DNA of 64,000 nucleotides from an uncultured Bacteroidales bacterium (GCA_902766045.1 CACXCA010000010.1:113605-177604), one strand, 5' to 3'. Shown: positions 54,964-64,000, counted from the stretch's first letter. Numbers and translations: made by a program. Notes: generated by a model from the sequence alone, not told the origin.

Positions 54964-55686
54964 TTACTCGAAATTGAATGAAAAGACAAACAATCGGGAG
55001 GTAAGTCTCGATAAGGTATTGGTATATTTCAAATCCCTGACATCAGCAATATCTGGTCTGTCTCGCTCAATCACATCTCCTAAGCCCAGATAGATCTTAA
55101 ACTCTGGCGCTAATTTGAAGTAAGGCAAATAGAAATCACATCCCACGCCGAACTCCACTCCATAATCAACCTGTTTCAGCATAAGGGTAGCTTCTGCATC
55201 TCGTCCCATATCCAGCGTCATGGCAGCACCTGCCAACAGATATGGTCGATAGTTATTCTTACGTTGTCCTCTGATCTTAAAGTCCAACGGGAACTCCATG
55301 ATATTGGATTGTATAGACAAATCACCTTCCGGTGATAAATTACCATCAATATCTCTGAACTGCATGTGACGCTCATTAAAAAAGAGCTGCGGACAGAAAC
55401 GAAGGTTCAGCCAACGGAAGATACGAAGATCAGAGATGATTCCCACCGTGAAACCTGGTGTCATCTGTGTATCTTCACCAAACCATACAGTTCCATCCTC
55501 ATCCACCAATGCCGCATTAGTCGGATTGAAATCCATCGCATTCAAACCTAAGATAAAACCGAAGTGATACAGACGATTATCTGCATTAATCAAATTATTC
55601 GTTCTCCCAACACCACGCGCCGACAACATCCCGATAGACAGGACGGCGAATAGAATCACTAAACTATTTCTTTTCAAACTTGCCAT
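54964..55686 (-). CDS. porT: PorT-like outer-membrane beta-barrel protein
   Basis: 240 residues; signal peptide (VILFAVLSIGMLSA-RGVGR). An eight-stranded barrel pattern with phrases such as LYHFGFILGLNAMDF, LNLRFCPQLFFNERHMQF, FPLDFKIRGQRKNNYRPYLL, VEFGVGCDFYLPYFKLAPEF and a terminal RLFVFSFNFE. These fit PorT of the type IX secretion system, which is about this size. Assignment is from recalled family pattern. Many porin-family proteins look similar, so PorT-family membership is more certain than T9SS function. Confidence 0.75.
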   Translation of the reverse strand: MASLKRNSLVILFAVLSIGMLSARGVGRTNNLINADNRLYHFGFILGLNAMDFNPTNAALVDEDGTVWFGEDTQMTPGFTVGIISDLRIFRWLNLRFCPQLFFNERHMQFRDIDGNLSPEGDLSIQSNIMEFPLDFKIRGQRKNNYRPYLLAGAAMTLDMGRDAEATLMLKQVDYGVEFGVGCDFYLPYFKLAPEFKIYLGLGDVIERDRPDIADVRDLKYTNTLSRLTSRLFVFSFNFE

Positions 55687-55770
55687 TGTTATTTTTCCTG
55701 TAAGATGCTATTAGAACGTAAAAGAGTCCTTTTTAGTATCTTTTCTTACTCGTTTTTTCTTTTTACGGTG

Positions 55771-55778
55771 CAAAATTA
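55771..55778 (-). promoter_or_regulatory. Candidate -7 box of the porT-like gene
   Basis: TAATTTTG on the minus strand, 84 bases before the start codon, in the gap after the neighbouring barrel gene. No TTTG partner at the right distance. Confidence 0.35.
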
Positions 55779-55828
55779 GGAAAAAAGATGCACACTTTAA
55801 AGGTATCGGCTACCTCTTTGCTCAAATT

Positions 55829-56653
55829 TTATTTAAATGAATAACCAATTCCTACTGTACCAAAGATAGGGAACATATCAAATGAGATGGTTTCAAAATC
55901 TTTCACGAAGACATTGTTCAATCCCCAGTCCAAATCAACAAAGAAAGAGAATGCCTTATACAAACGCCACTCGCCGCCGACGGTCCATCCCCACTGAAAA
56001 CGTCTCATATCATCATTGAACTCAAATGTCTGCGGTTCTTCATCAATCTCTATCTTGGCACCTGTCGGATTGCCTTCACGCAGATAGCCATTCTTCACCT
56101 CTCCGTAGAACTTACCACGGGTGACGTATGAGAAATAGAGTCCTGCACGGATACATCCTTTTGATGTGATATTATAAGTGGCTTCCAACGGCATGGTGAG
56201 CATAATCTGGTCGGCCGACATACTCACAAAACCGGTCCAACGACCTGTAATGGTACCGCCATCATCGTCCTGAATAGACATGTTATAATCTTTCACCGTC
56301 GCATCCGCCGTCATGGCCTTCCGTTCAAAACGCAAGCCCATCAGCATCTCCCAATGTTCGTTGAACGGCATGTTAGCCAAGGTCTGAACAGAAAAATTAC
56401 CCAAGGGTTTGAATCCTTCTATCTTACGCATCTGCGGTGGCAACGGAAATGGGACAGTTCCACCAATACCGAAACCTGCACGAACCTCAAAATAGGGATA
56501 AGGACGTACCCTTGTCACTTCTATTCCATCCTTCGCTGATACTTTCTTCAACGTATCAGCAGACATTTCCTGCGGATAATTGGCAAGCACCCCTTGTGCC
56601 ATCATTACCCATGATGCCATCAGTATGGCAATCTTCAATATAGTTCTTCTCAT
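55829..56653 (-). CDS. Outer-membrane beta-barrel protein of unknown function
   Basis: 274 residues; signal peptide (MASWVMMAQGVLA-NYPQ). Barrel-like strands with aromatic girdles (FEVRAGFGIGGTVPF, WEMLMGLRFERKAM, AGLYFSYVTRGKFYGEV, FQWGWTVGGEWRLYKAFSFF) and a terminal GTVGIGYSFK. It starts 12 bases after the PCMD lipoprotein gene, so the two are an operon. PCMD-barrel pairs recur in Bacteroidetes. Function unknown. Confidence 0.78.
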   Translation of the reverse strand: MRRTILKIAILMASWVMMAQGVLANYPQEMSADTLKKVSAKDGIEVTRVRPYPYFEVRAGFGIGGTVPFPLPPQMRKIEGFKPLGNFSVQTLANMPFNEHWEMLMGLRFERKAMTADATVKDYNMSIQDDDGGTITGRWTGFVSMSADQIMLTMPLEATYNITSKGCIRAGLYFSYVTRGKFYGEVKNGYLREGNPTGAKIEIDEEPQTFEFNDDMRRFQWGWTVGGEWRLYKAFSFFVDLDWGLNNVFVKDFETISFDMFPIFGTVGIGYSFK

Positions 56654-56665
56654 GTTATTCCTCGT

Positions 56666-57811
56666 TTACTTGTCGTTCTTCTTACATACTATATCAATCT
56701 CATCCAAATAGAGTTCACTTCCCACAGCACCTGTGAAGTCATCTCCTTTCAAACTGGAAGAAAAGACAATACCGAAATTATATCCATACTTGGCCATTCG
56801 TTCTTTATTCACTTTTTTATCATTCATGGCTTTAAATGGGAAAGAGAATCGGGTCCATTCCGAAGTGTTCTTCCGATCCTTGGCTGGCATCTGACCTAGC
56901 AACACCAGATAAGGGCTCGTCAATGAATTGGTACCATCCAACATCACAGCTGTTCCGTTCTCGTCTGTGTTTTCATAGAGTATTGCATAAATATTGAAGT
57001 CATCCGTACCACCGATGGCATTATAACTACCGTCCGTCATCTGAGGACCAGGGATATACTTGTAATAGCCCACGATAGAATCTGGCTCCTCTACAAATGG
57101 TGTACCGAACCGTGTGGCAGCCAAAGGTGCTTTCAAGGCTTGTTGCACATTGAATGTTCCCACAAAAAGGTTTCCTGGCGCGATAGGCATACCTGCTGCT
57201 TTACCAAAGCTACCTGCATAACGGGTGGTCAGTTTCACGCAACGACCCTTATATCCCTCCTCTATGCAGACGGTCGGATAACCATCAGGGCCTGCACTCG
57301 AAGCCAAACAGAATCCAGGGTTTCCGGAGTTCCACCACGACATCACATCCACACCATCCACCTCTTCGTAGATGATATGGTACTTATTAGATTCGTTTAG
57401 CTGATAATGTTCGAAACCGAAATGAGTCGGCAACGAAATAAAGGTATAATACGCCACCGTATATTCACGCTTCCATTCGCCACTCTGTGAAGTGACAGTA
57501 TATTTCACTGTTTTATTATTCGAGAAATCCTGAACTGAACCACTGGCTGGTTCAATCGTAGCCCCTTCTGTCAAGATGAAACGAGGTGCCCGTTTAGAAA
57601 GGTCACATCCCGGTTTGACAAAGATTGTAATGTTGTTCATGATACTGGTCACCTCCATCAACGTATCCGAAGCAGTCACCAGATACTCCTTATCCGAAGA
57701 TAAGTTACACTGAAGGATATCGGCCTCCGCATTCAATGGTTCGTCTTGAATACAACTGGCCATACACATACCTACCAGCGATAGGATTATCATATTTCTT
57801 ATTGTTCTCAT
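56666..57811 (-). CDS. PCMD-domain lipoprotein
   Basis: 381 residues from the ATG at 57811 (MRTIRNMIILSLVGMCMASC, lipobox Cys20); an upstream in-frame ATG adds a hydrophobic piece that is not needed. N-terminal Ig-like part (about 25-110, TVKYTVTSQSGEWKREYTVAYY) and C-terminal PCMD domain, a putative carbohydrate-metabolism beta-jelly-roll (GFEHYQLNESNKYH, WWNSGNPGFCLASS, LYLDEIDIVC). Probably surface-exposed glycan-related lipoprotein. First gene of an operon with the barrel protein. Confidence 0.82.
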   Translation of the reverse strand: MRTIRNMIILSLVGMCMASCIQDEPLNAEADILQCNLSSDKEYLVTASDTLMEVTSIMNNITIFVKPGCDLSKRAPRFILTEGATIEPASGSVQDFSNNKTVKYTVTSQSGEWKREYTVAYYTFISLPTHFGFEHYQLNESNKYHIIYEEVDGVDVMSWWNSGNPGFCLASSAGPDGYPTVCIEEGYKGRCVKLTTRYAGSFGKAAGMPIAPGNLFVGTFNVQQALKAPLAATRFGTPFVEEPDSIVGYYKYIPGPQMTDGSYNAIGGTDDFNIYAILYENTDENGTAVMLDGTNSLTSPYLVLLGQMPAKDRKNTSEWTRFSFPFKAMNDKKVNKERMAKYGYNFGIVFSSSLKGDDFTGAVGSELYLDEIDIVCKKNDK

Positions 57812-57834
57812 CTGTATTGGTTTAATTATGAGTG

Positions 57835-57842
57835 CAAAGATA
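57835..57842 (-). promoter_or_regulatory. Candidate -7 box of the PCMD operon
   Basis: TATCTTTG on the minus strand, 23 bases before the PCMD start codon. No TTTG at the usual distance. Confidence 0.4.
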
Positions 57843-57875
57843 TTAAACTTTTTTAACATTGTATAATAATGTTGG

Positions 57876-58146
57876 GGCGAATAATATTTGCCTTTGGTGA
57901 ATTAGCCACCTTATTCAATTTTAGCGAGACACCTATTCTATTTCCCTTCGGACGGCGGTAGGGCAGCACGTCACCTATAATACCCAGGGCGATGCCCATG
58001 GGCTATATCTGTTACAGCCTTTCAGGCTGACGATGATGGTAAATTGATTCCCCTGTGATATCGTTCCACGAGCCTGGAAGGCTCATACAAATATAGCCAT
58101 GAATGTGATGTGCCACACCTAACAGCGGACGTGGCACGCCGCGTCC
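57876..58146. repeat. Mixed palindromic repeats in the PCMD upstream spacer
   Basis: The 347-base spacer 57812-58158 carries three repeat types. GGCGAATA-a-TATTTGCC lies at 57876-57892. CCCAGGG...CCCATGGG, GGGCTATATCTGTT and CAGCCTTTCAGGCTG lie at 57983-58029, matching 47508-47553. GGACGTGGC-AC-GCCGCGTCC is at 58127-58146, an intact relative of the copies at 53142 and 53200. No credible gene in the spacer. Confidence 0.85.
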
Positions 58147-58158
58147 CTACAACGCTTC

Positions 58159-58977
58159 TTAATTCTTGACTTCCAGCTTGTTCGTCTGTAACCGTGTCAC
58201 CATGCCTTCACTTCGTTCAAATACGAACACTTTGTCGAACTTGCTACGGTAGATATGTTCTAGGGCATCCTTGGCTGACACTGAATTATAGGAGCTGGAC
58301 ATCAAAAAACTATTCTGGATGATCACCAACCACTGCTCATCACAAGCAGGATTGTATTTCTGTAACTTAAAATTCTTCGCCACCAATCGTTGCGACACAC
58401 TCGAGATGGACAACGGTTTCACCTTCGTAGCAATGGCAGCATACCACAGGCTGTCATGCCACCGTCCAGTCACATTGGAAATGGTGATGCTCTGTATCTT
58501 GGATGGAAGGTTCTGATAACCATACTTTGAACTACGATCCACCTTGTATTTCATCCCTGTCGAATCGGGTATGTTATCCAAAACCACCTTGGCAATCGAT
58601 TCTGCCAGTCCTTGACGCACCAACAGACGGGCCTCCTCGTTCACCATCAGGACCGTCGGACTGATATCATCTGTGAACAACGCCTCCACCATCAGTTTGA
58701 ACTCACACTGCTGCTCCACAATGTGCTGGGCATCTTCCATCATATAGGTAAGAAAGTCTTCATGCGCACGCAGGTTGAACAGCTTATCTTCACGCTCATA
58801 CTTCAGCTCCGTCAGTTCAATGCCAATCAACTTATCATCTGTGTGCACCAGGAAATCGGGCGACTCTGATTTCTCCAAATCGCCTAACGGAAAGTAGGGA
58901 TAGCAGGAACGAAACATATTGATAATCGCCCACTCCTTCTTCTCTTTCTTTTCCTGATTATGACTTATCTCTACCAT
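58159..58977 (-). CDS. Possible PD-(D/E)XK-like nuclease, otherwise uncharacterised
   Basis: 272 residues, no signal peptide. Residues about 39-60 read ESPDFLVHTDDKLIGIELTE, which has the spacing of a PD-(D/E)XK site (PD, about 14 residues, then IELTE in place of ExK). The remainder is mixed alpha/beta (HIVEQQCEFKLMVEALF, KVFVFERSEG). Its family is not recognised; the nuclease idea rests on this motif alone. It stands alone between the giant repeat gene and a repeat-filled spacer. Confidence 0.55.
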   Translation of the reverse strand: MVEISHNQEKKEKKEWAIINMFRSCYPYFPLGDLEKSESPDFLVHTDDKLIGIELTELKYEREDKLFNLRAHEDFLTYMMEDAQHIVEQQCEFKLMVEALFTDDISPTVLMVNEEARLLVRQGLAESIAKVVLDNIPDSTGMKYKVDRSSKYGYQNLPSKIQSITISNVTGRWHDSLWYAAIATKVKPLSISSVSQRLVAKNFKLQKYNPACDEQWLVIIQNSFLMSSSYNSVSAKDALEHIYRSKFDKVFVFERSEGMVTRLQTNKLEVKN

Positions 58978-58997
58978 AACTAATCTCTATTCTATGA

Positions 58998-59040
58998 CAA
59001 AGAGGCTGTCGTGTGGAAGATCTCCGCCACTTCAGCCTCT
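58998..59040 (-). terminator. Terminator of the giant repeat-protein gene
   Basis: Minus-strand AGAGGCTG (59033-59040) pairs with CAGCCTCT (59001-59008), with inner GTGG/CCAC-type pairs. The T tract behind it is short (TTTG). It lies just after the giant gene's stop and before the possible nuclease gene. Confidence 0.6.
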
Positions 59041-59056
59041 CTGCTATCCATCTGGT

Positions 59057-62000
59057 TTATCTTACGATAACTTTATATGCCTCCTCATCGTCTGTGACTA
59101 CCTCATATACACCTTGATTCATCACATCGATATTCAAGTATTCTCCAGCATACGCCTCGAATGAACCATTAATCTTAACCATACGTCCTAAGACATCATA
59201 TACACGTACTGTCTTATTCATGTTGAAGATCTCGATTGAGTGATGTACACCTGTGATGTACATTCTCTTATCTGGTTCAATTCTAAGATGAACCTTTAAT
59301 ACGCCATTCTCAATGTCTCCGAATGTATAGTATTCGGTTACATCCACATCATCTCTCATCACACGGTAGCTGACGATTCTATTGGTATCTACACCCACCT
59401 CAGTGATAGATCCTTCGATTTCAACATACAAGATATCACCTTCTGCCAAGATGCTGTCAGTGTAAGTGAAGTTTGAGTTCTCCAATGGTCTGCCGTCATA
59501 TACCTTCGAATCGGATGCTGCGACGATGCTGATCGGATGTGTATTGACACCGACAGTCAATATACCTACCTTATGAATTGTATCGTAGTCTGCTATATCA
59601 GCCTTGTCAGACATCTCTACCTCGAACGTGTTGTAGCTTTCGCCAGGGAAGAGCTGTGTTCCATCGACTGTCACTACAGCCTCCTCTCCTTCTGCCCAAC
59701 CGTCACCGCTGATCACTACAGAGTCATTTGTCAACTCAACTCCATCGTATTCCTTGAATGCCGACATGGACTCGATCACTACTCTACGTGGTTTAACCAC
59801 CAAAGTACCTGACACGGTCTTACCGAAGTTATAGAATTTCGTTACATCCTGACCATTTCTCATCACACGGTAGCTAACCACCTTGTTCTCCACTTCTCCA
59901 ACGTGTGTCAAGCTACCCTCCACCTCAGCGTACAAGGTATCGCCCTTCGCAATTGGATAACCTGAGACTGTATAGCCTGAATTACTGTGTTCTTTACCGT
60001 CATATACGAAGGTCTCAGATGCTGCAGTAATAATCACTCTTTCATCACTTGTATAGACTGTCAAGACACCGTATGCTGTATCGATCTCATAGTCTGATGG
60101 ACGCGTATTCAAAGTCAATGCGTAATCGAAGACATTCGAGCTAGCACCTACCTCAGTCTGACTTCCAGTCACCTGATAGATAGCGCCTTCACCATGAGCC
60201 CAGCCCATACCGCCTACTTCAATGCTGTCGTTGGTCAAAGCAGTACCGTCATATACCTTATCATCGCTTGCTGATGTCAGGGTGATTGGACGTGGAGTGA
60301 CAACCAACTTACCATCTACGGCTCTACCGATTGTATAGTTGTCGGTTACATCCTCAGTACCACGAAGGATACGGAAGCCTACCACCTTGTTCACTGTCTC
60401 ACCTACGTGAGTGATTGTACCTTGGATAGTAGCCTTGATTCTATCACCCTTCTGCAATGCCTCGATAGTGTATGAGTAACCATCGTTCGTCAAACGTGTT
60501 CCGTCATATACCTTAGAGAAGGAGTTAGCTGTGATCACGATTGGTATAGCCACCTTGTTGATCTTCAACAATCCATCTTCCACCTTGAAGATAACCTTCG
60601 TATAATCCTTGCTGGTGTTAACGAAGTCTTCAGCCTTCAGATTCATTGGATATTCACCCAACTTATAGCCTGTAGCCTCGGCAGTACCATTGAACTTGAA
60701 CTCTTTGTAGAACTCAAAGCCCTCTTCTGCCTCGATGGTGTAACCCTTAACCACGTGCATAGCTCCATCGTAAGTGACAGTATCACGATTACCACGGATT
60801 GTAACATGAAGCACATCCATAGGAACAATCTTCGTTACGGCAGGAACCACCTTGAAGGTGACATCCGTAAAGTTCGTATTGATGTTGTGGAAATCACTCT
60901 CCTTCAACTTCATTGTGTATTCTCCTACGTGAGTACCTGATACCGTACTATCACCTGTGAAGACAAAGTCTTTTGCATCATAGTAAGAGATGCTGCTCTC
61001 GATATCGTAACCTGTAACAGTCTGTTTCTTACCGTTGAACGTCAATGTATCAGCATGTTCGTAGATGGTTACTACGATTGCCTGCAATGGCACGATAGCC
61101 AAAGAGTCGTGAACTATGACAAACTTAGGATTGACATAGTTTGTATCGATATTGATGAAGTCGCTTGGCTTCAAGTTCATTGAGTAAGCACCTACTGCTG
61201 TACCACGGACGGTATCACGTCCAACAAACTGGAAGCTCTCACGTGTATAGTAACCGCTCTCGCTCGTGAAGGTGAAGCCTGTCACCTCATGCTCCTGACC
61301 ATCAAATGGTACCAACTTAGCTCCTTCGTGGATGGTGACTACCTCATGATCATTTGGTATGATTGTCAAGCTATCTTCCATGACTACGAAGTGAACCTCA
61401 GAGAAGGACTCGTTGATGTTCTCAAAGTCATCGGCTGTCAAGCTCATCGTCACCTTACCGATATTCTGACGTGATGCAATAGTATCGAGTGGCGAACCGA
61501 TATAGCGGAAGTCATTCTCCGTATAGAGTTGATCATTGATACGTACGATATCATAACCAGTCACTCTTTGTACCTCGCCATTGTAAGAAAGAACAGCACC
61601 ACGTTTCTTCACAATTACCTGTACACCATCGATCTTCTCGATCTCCATCTTTTGATCATGCTTGATGATGAAGGTAACATCTGTGAAGTTAGGATTGATG
61701 TTCTCGAAGTCTGACTCCTTCAGATCCATCGAGTATTCACCTACCTCAGTAGCTGTGATGATACTGTCGCCAGTGAACTTGAAGTCGGCGATGCCATACA
61801 ACTCTGTATTGAATCGAGCATCATAACCGCTCACTGTATGTTCAGTACCGTCATATTCAAACTTGCCACCGTGTTCGATGATGGTTACCTCAACACCAGA
61901 CATTGGCAGGATCACCATCGTATCATGTTCAATCACATAACGTACGTTTTCAATATTTGAATTCAAGTTAACGAAGTCGCTCTCTTGTAAGTTCATGCAG

Positions 62001-64000
62001 TACTTACCAGCATCTGTTCCGTAAAGATTATCATTACCGATGAACTTGCAATCTACACCGTAGATGTAGTTCTTACTGTTGCTGGTCATTGTGAAGCCAT
62101 ACACCTTATGTTCTTTTCCATCGTAGGTGAAGGTATCTGCATTCTCCTTGATATAGACGATAATCTCCTTGATAGGGTCGATAATCAACTGGTTATCAAC
62201 AATCACGAAGGTAACATCTGTGAAGTTAGGATTGATATTAACGAAGTCTTCTGGCTTCAACTCCATCGTGTATTTACCTACCTCAGTACCTGCTACAACT
62301 GAATCACCCTTAAAGATGAAGTCAGCCTCCGTATAAACCTCGTTATCGATAGCTACATCATAACCTGTCACAACATACGTTGTATCGTTGAAGATGAACT
62401 TACCACCATGTTCGGTGATCTTAACCACTACTGCACTTGGAGGCAAGATAACCAATGAGTCATGTTCAATGATGAATTGTACATTCTCGAAGTTCGGATT
62501 CTTATTGGTGAAGTCTGACTCCTTCAAGTTCATCGAGTACTTACCAACCTCGGTAGCGCTCACCTCATCCTTACCTGTGAACTCACAATCATTAACGTAT
62601 GAGTACAAACGCTCGTTCGATGTGATGGAGAAGCCATATACTGAGTGTTCCTGTCCATCATACGTGTAGGTTGCAGCATTCTCCTTGATGCGGACAATCA
62701 CTGTGCGGATTGGTTCGATCACCAAACCACCCTCACCTACTACGAATGTGACATCCTCGAAGTTAGGGTTATTATTAGTGAAGTCGTCTGCCGACAACAT
62801 CATTGGATACTCACCTACCAACTTACCAGATGCTGTTGCATCGCCCGTGAAGGTGATATACTCTTCTGTATAAAGTGGATGATTCGTTGTTACGCTATAA
62901 CCACTTATGGTCTGTACTTTATCATTGTATGATACTGTATCAGATACTGGCGTAATCGTTACGACGATACCCTTCAATGCTTCGATTACCAAGCTATCGT
63001 TGCTATTAACAACGAAGGTTACATCCTTGAAGTTCTCGTTGATGTTCTCGAAGTAAGTATCGTCGAAGCTCATACCGTAGCTACCGATCTCAGTTCCTAT
63101 AGCGATGGAGTCTGACTCCTCACCTGTGAACTTCATGTAAGACTCGATATACAACGGATCAGTGCTTTCAAAGTCGTAACCACTTATTATATGCTCCTCA
63201 CCGTCGTAGATAACTGTCTCGGAGTGTTTAGTGATGGTGACTACTACGTTCTCACGTGGAGTGATGACCATCGTATCTGGAACAACCACGAAGGTTACAT
63301 CCTTGAAGTTTACGTTGTTGTTAACGAAGTCGGTTGGTTCAACTGGCATTGAGTACTTACCAACGGTGGTGCCGCTGATGGTTGAATCGCCGTTGAATGT
63401 GAAGTCGGATACCTTATACAAGTCGCTGTTGATTGCCACATCATAACCCTTCACTGTATGAGCCTCGCCATCATAGATGAACGTGTCTGCATGTTCGGTG
63501 ATTGTTACGATGATACCCTCCAAAGCGTTGATGACTAAGCTGTCATTGCTGTTCACAACGAACGTTACATCCTTAAAGTTCTCGTTGATGTTCTCGAAGT
63601 AAGTCTCATCGAACGTCATGCCGTAGCTGCCGATTGCAGTACCTATAGCGGTTGAGTCAGACTCTACTCCGTTGAACTTCATATACTCTTCGATATACAA
63701 TGGATCTGTGCTCTCGAAGTCGTAGCCTGTCACTGTATGCTCTTCGCCGTCGTAGATAACTGTCTCGGAGTGTTTAGTGATGGTTACGATGACGTTCTCA
63801 CGAGGGGTGATGACTAAGCTGTCTTCTACTATTGTGATATTTACCTCTGAGAAGTTCTCGTTCAAGTTCTCGAAGGATGCCTCCGTGAATGCCATGCCGT
63901 ACTTGCCAACCAACGTTCCTGTTGCGATGGAGTCAGACTCCTCGCCGATGAACTTCAAGTCATCTCTTACGAACAATACATTGTCGCTTTCGAAGTCATA
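59057..64000 (-). CDS. Giant MBG/YDG-repeat surface protein with T9SS-like C-terminal domain (partial, runs off right edge)
   Basis: At least 1647 residues; the frame is open to 64000, so the N-terminus lies outside. Two repeat classes follow each other. Thirteen repeats of about 88 residues (60550-64000, first one partial) have the pattern V-x-I-T...YDG-x-EH-x-V-x-GY...GKY-x-M...DF-x-N-x-N-x-NF-x-DV-x-F. Five MBG-type repeats (59282-60549) follow with KVYDGT-x-L-TND. The last 74 residues (59057-59281) contain TVRVYDVLGRMVKI and GVYEVV, like a type A T9SS sorting domain. A secreted, surface-attached, probably adhesive protein is inferred. Beta-rich and repetitive throughout. Confidence 0.85.
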   Translation of the reverse strand, partial: YDFESDNVLFVRDDLKFIGEESDSIATGTLVGKYGMAFTEASFENLNENFSEVNITIVEDSLVITPRENVIVTITKHSETVIYDGEEHTVTGYDFESTDPLYIEEYMKFNGVESDSTAIGTAIGSYGMTFDETYFENINENFKDVTFVVNSNDSLVINALEGIIVTITEHADTFIYDGEAHTVKGYDVAINSDLYKVSDFTFNGDSTISGTTVGKYSMPVEPTDFVNNNVNFKDVTFVVVPDTMVITPRENVVVTITKHSETVIYDGEEHIISGYDFESTDPLYIESYMKFTGEESDSIAIGTEIGSYGMSFDDTYFENINENFKDVTFVVNSNDSLVIEALKGIVVTITPVSDTVSYNDKVQTISGYSVTTNHPLYTEEYITFTGDATASGKLVGEYPMMLSADDFTNNNPNFEDVTFVVGEGGLVIEPIRTVIVRIKENAATYTYDGQEHSVYGFSITSNERLYSYVNDCEFTGKDEVSATEVGKYSMNLKESDFTNKNPNFENVQFIIEHDSLVILPPSAVVVKITEHGGKFIFNDTTYVVTGYDVAIDNEVYTEADFIFKGDSVVAGTEVGKYTMELKPEDFVNINPNFTDVTFVIVDNQLIIDPIKEIIVYIKENADTFTYDGKEHKVYGFTMTSNSKNYIYGVDCKFIGNDNLYGTDAGKYCMNLQESDFVNLNSNIENVRYVIEHDTMVILPMSGVEVTIIEHGGKFEYDGTEHTVSGYDARFNTELYGIADFKFTGDSIITATEVGEYSMDLKESDFENINPNFTDVTFIIKHDQKMEIEKIDGVQVIVKKRGAVLSYNGEVQRVTGYDIVRINDQLYTENDFRYIGSPLDTIASRQNIGKVTMSLTADDFENINESFSEVHFVVMEDSLTIIPNDHEVVTIHEGAKLVPFDGQEHEVTGFTFTSESGYYTRESFQFVGRDTVRGTAVGAYSMNLKPSDFINIDTNYVNPKFVIVHDSLAIVPLQAIVVTIYEHADTLTFNGKKQTVTGYDIESSISYYDAKDFVFTGDSTVSGTHVGEYTMKLKESDFHNINTNFTDVTFKVVPAVTKIVPMDVLHVTIRGNRDTVTYDGAMHVVKGYTIEAEEGFEFYKEFKFNGTAEATGYKLGEYPMNLKAEDFVNTSKDYTKVIFKVEDGLLKINKVAIPIVITANSFSKVYDGTRLTNDGYSYTIEALQKGDRIKATIQGTITHVGETVNKVVGFRILRGTEDVTDNYTIGRAVDGKLVVTPRPITLTSASDDKVYDGTALTNDSIEVGGMGWAHGEGAIYQVTGSQTEVGASSNVFDYALTLNTRPSDYEIDTAYGVLTVYTSDERVIITAASETFVYDGKEHSNSGYTVSGYPIAKGDTLYAEVEGSLTHVGEVENKVVSYRVMRNGQDVTKFYNFGKTVSGTLVVKPRRVVIESMSAFKEYDGVELTNDSVVISGDGWAEGEEAVVTVDGTQLFPGESYNTFEVEMSDKADIADYDTIHKVGILTVGVNTHPISIVAASDSKVYDGRPLENSNFTYTDSILAEGDILYVEIEGSITEVGVDTNRIVSYRVMRDDVDVTEYYTFGDIENGVLKVHLRIEPDKRMYITGVHHSIEIFNMNKTVRVYDVLGRMVKINGSFEAYAGEYLNIDVMNQGVYEVVTDDEEAYKVIVR

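Noticed and set aside
59537..63446. Several short plus-strand frames antisense to the giant repeat protein
   Set aside because: They recur with the repeat period and are shadows of the repeat coding sequence.

Overview
The window reads as chromosomal DNA of a Bacteroidales bacterium, probably from the Bacteroides/Prevotella side of the order. The grounds are: Bacteroidetes-type promoters (TTTG-N19..21-TAnnTTTG) in front of many genes; a fused SecDF; the long, insert-bearing form of IspG; the lipoprotein TamL; SUMF1, WG, PCMD and DUF4876 proteins; type IX secretion (T9SS) relatives (a PorE-like and a PorT-like protein, and a giant repeat protein ending in a T9SS-like sorting domain); and many lipoproteins. 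No rRNA, tRNA, CRISPR array, prophage or complete insertion sequence was recognised. Most of the window is a dense, ordinary chromosome.

Layout. 1-1237: 3'-truncated (by the window edge) GH43-CBM6 glycosidase. 1.6-3.3 kb: SulP transporter. 3.3-4.5 kb: two small envelope proteins. 4.8-8.0 kb: fabH-fabK-fabF fatty-acid operon, divergent from a membrane LytTR regulator. 9.2-15.0 kb: ispG, an exported unknown and secDF. 15.2-17.1 kb: PorE-like OmpA protein. 17.2-22.5 kb: rel, then a WG-repeat/SUMF1 pair. 22.7-25.6 kb: TPR protein, lipoprotein and aroE with overlapping ends. 25.7-28.3 kb: B12-dependent ribonucleotide reductase. 28.7-30.3 kb: dnaB, followed by an unusual hairpin with an amplified arm. 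30.4-31.7 kb: a lipoprotein made only of the SecD periplasmic domain. 31.9-34.2 kb: nfnAB electron-bifurcating transhydrogenase. 34.5-39.8 kb: Ig-like lipoprotein, WbqC, an acyltransferase, radC and a glucosaminidase. 39.8-43.3 kb: remnant HMA protein, truncated TonB receptor, DUF4876 lipoprotein and a Cys-rich lipoprotein. 43.5-47.4 kb: glmM and tamL. 47.4-53.3 kb: repeat-rich spacer, small exported protein, nhaD and clpB. 53.3-59.0 kb: an Rpn-type nuclease remnant, thiD, porT-like, a second beta-barrel protein, a PCMD lipoprotein and a possible nuclease-fold protein. 59.1-64.0 kb: a giant repeat protein, open at the right edge.

How the genes fit together. Several genes serve envelope building: FabHKF and the acyltransferase (lipids), GlmM (UDP-GlcNAc), SecDF and its lipoprotein paralogue (export), TamL (outer-membrane assembly), PorE and PorT relatives (T9SS), and the giant MBG-type protein as a likely T9SS client. 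The most unusual items are the SecD P1-only lipoprotein, the arm-amplified hairpin after dnaB, the decayed TonB/HMA segment, the in-frame deleted Rpn protein and several families of intergenic palindromic repeats shared between distant spacers.
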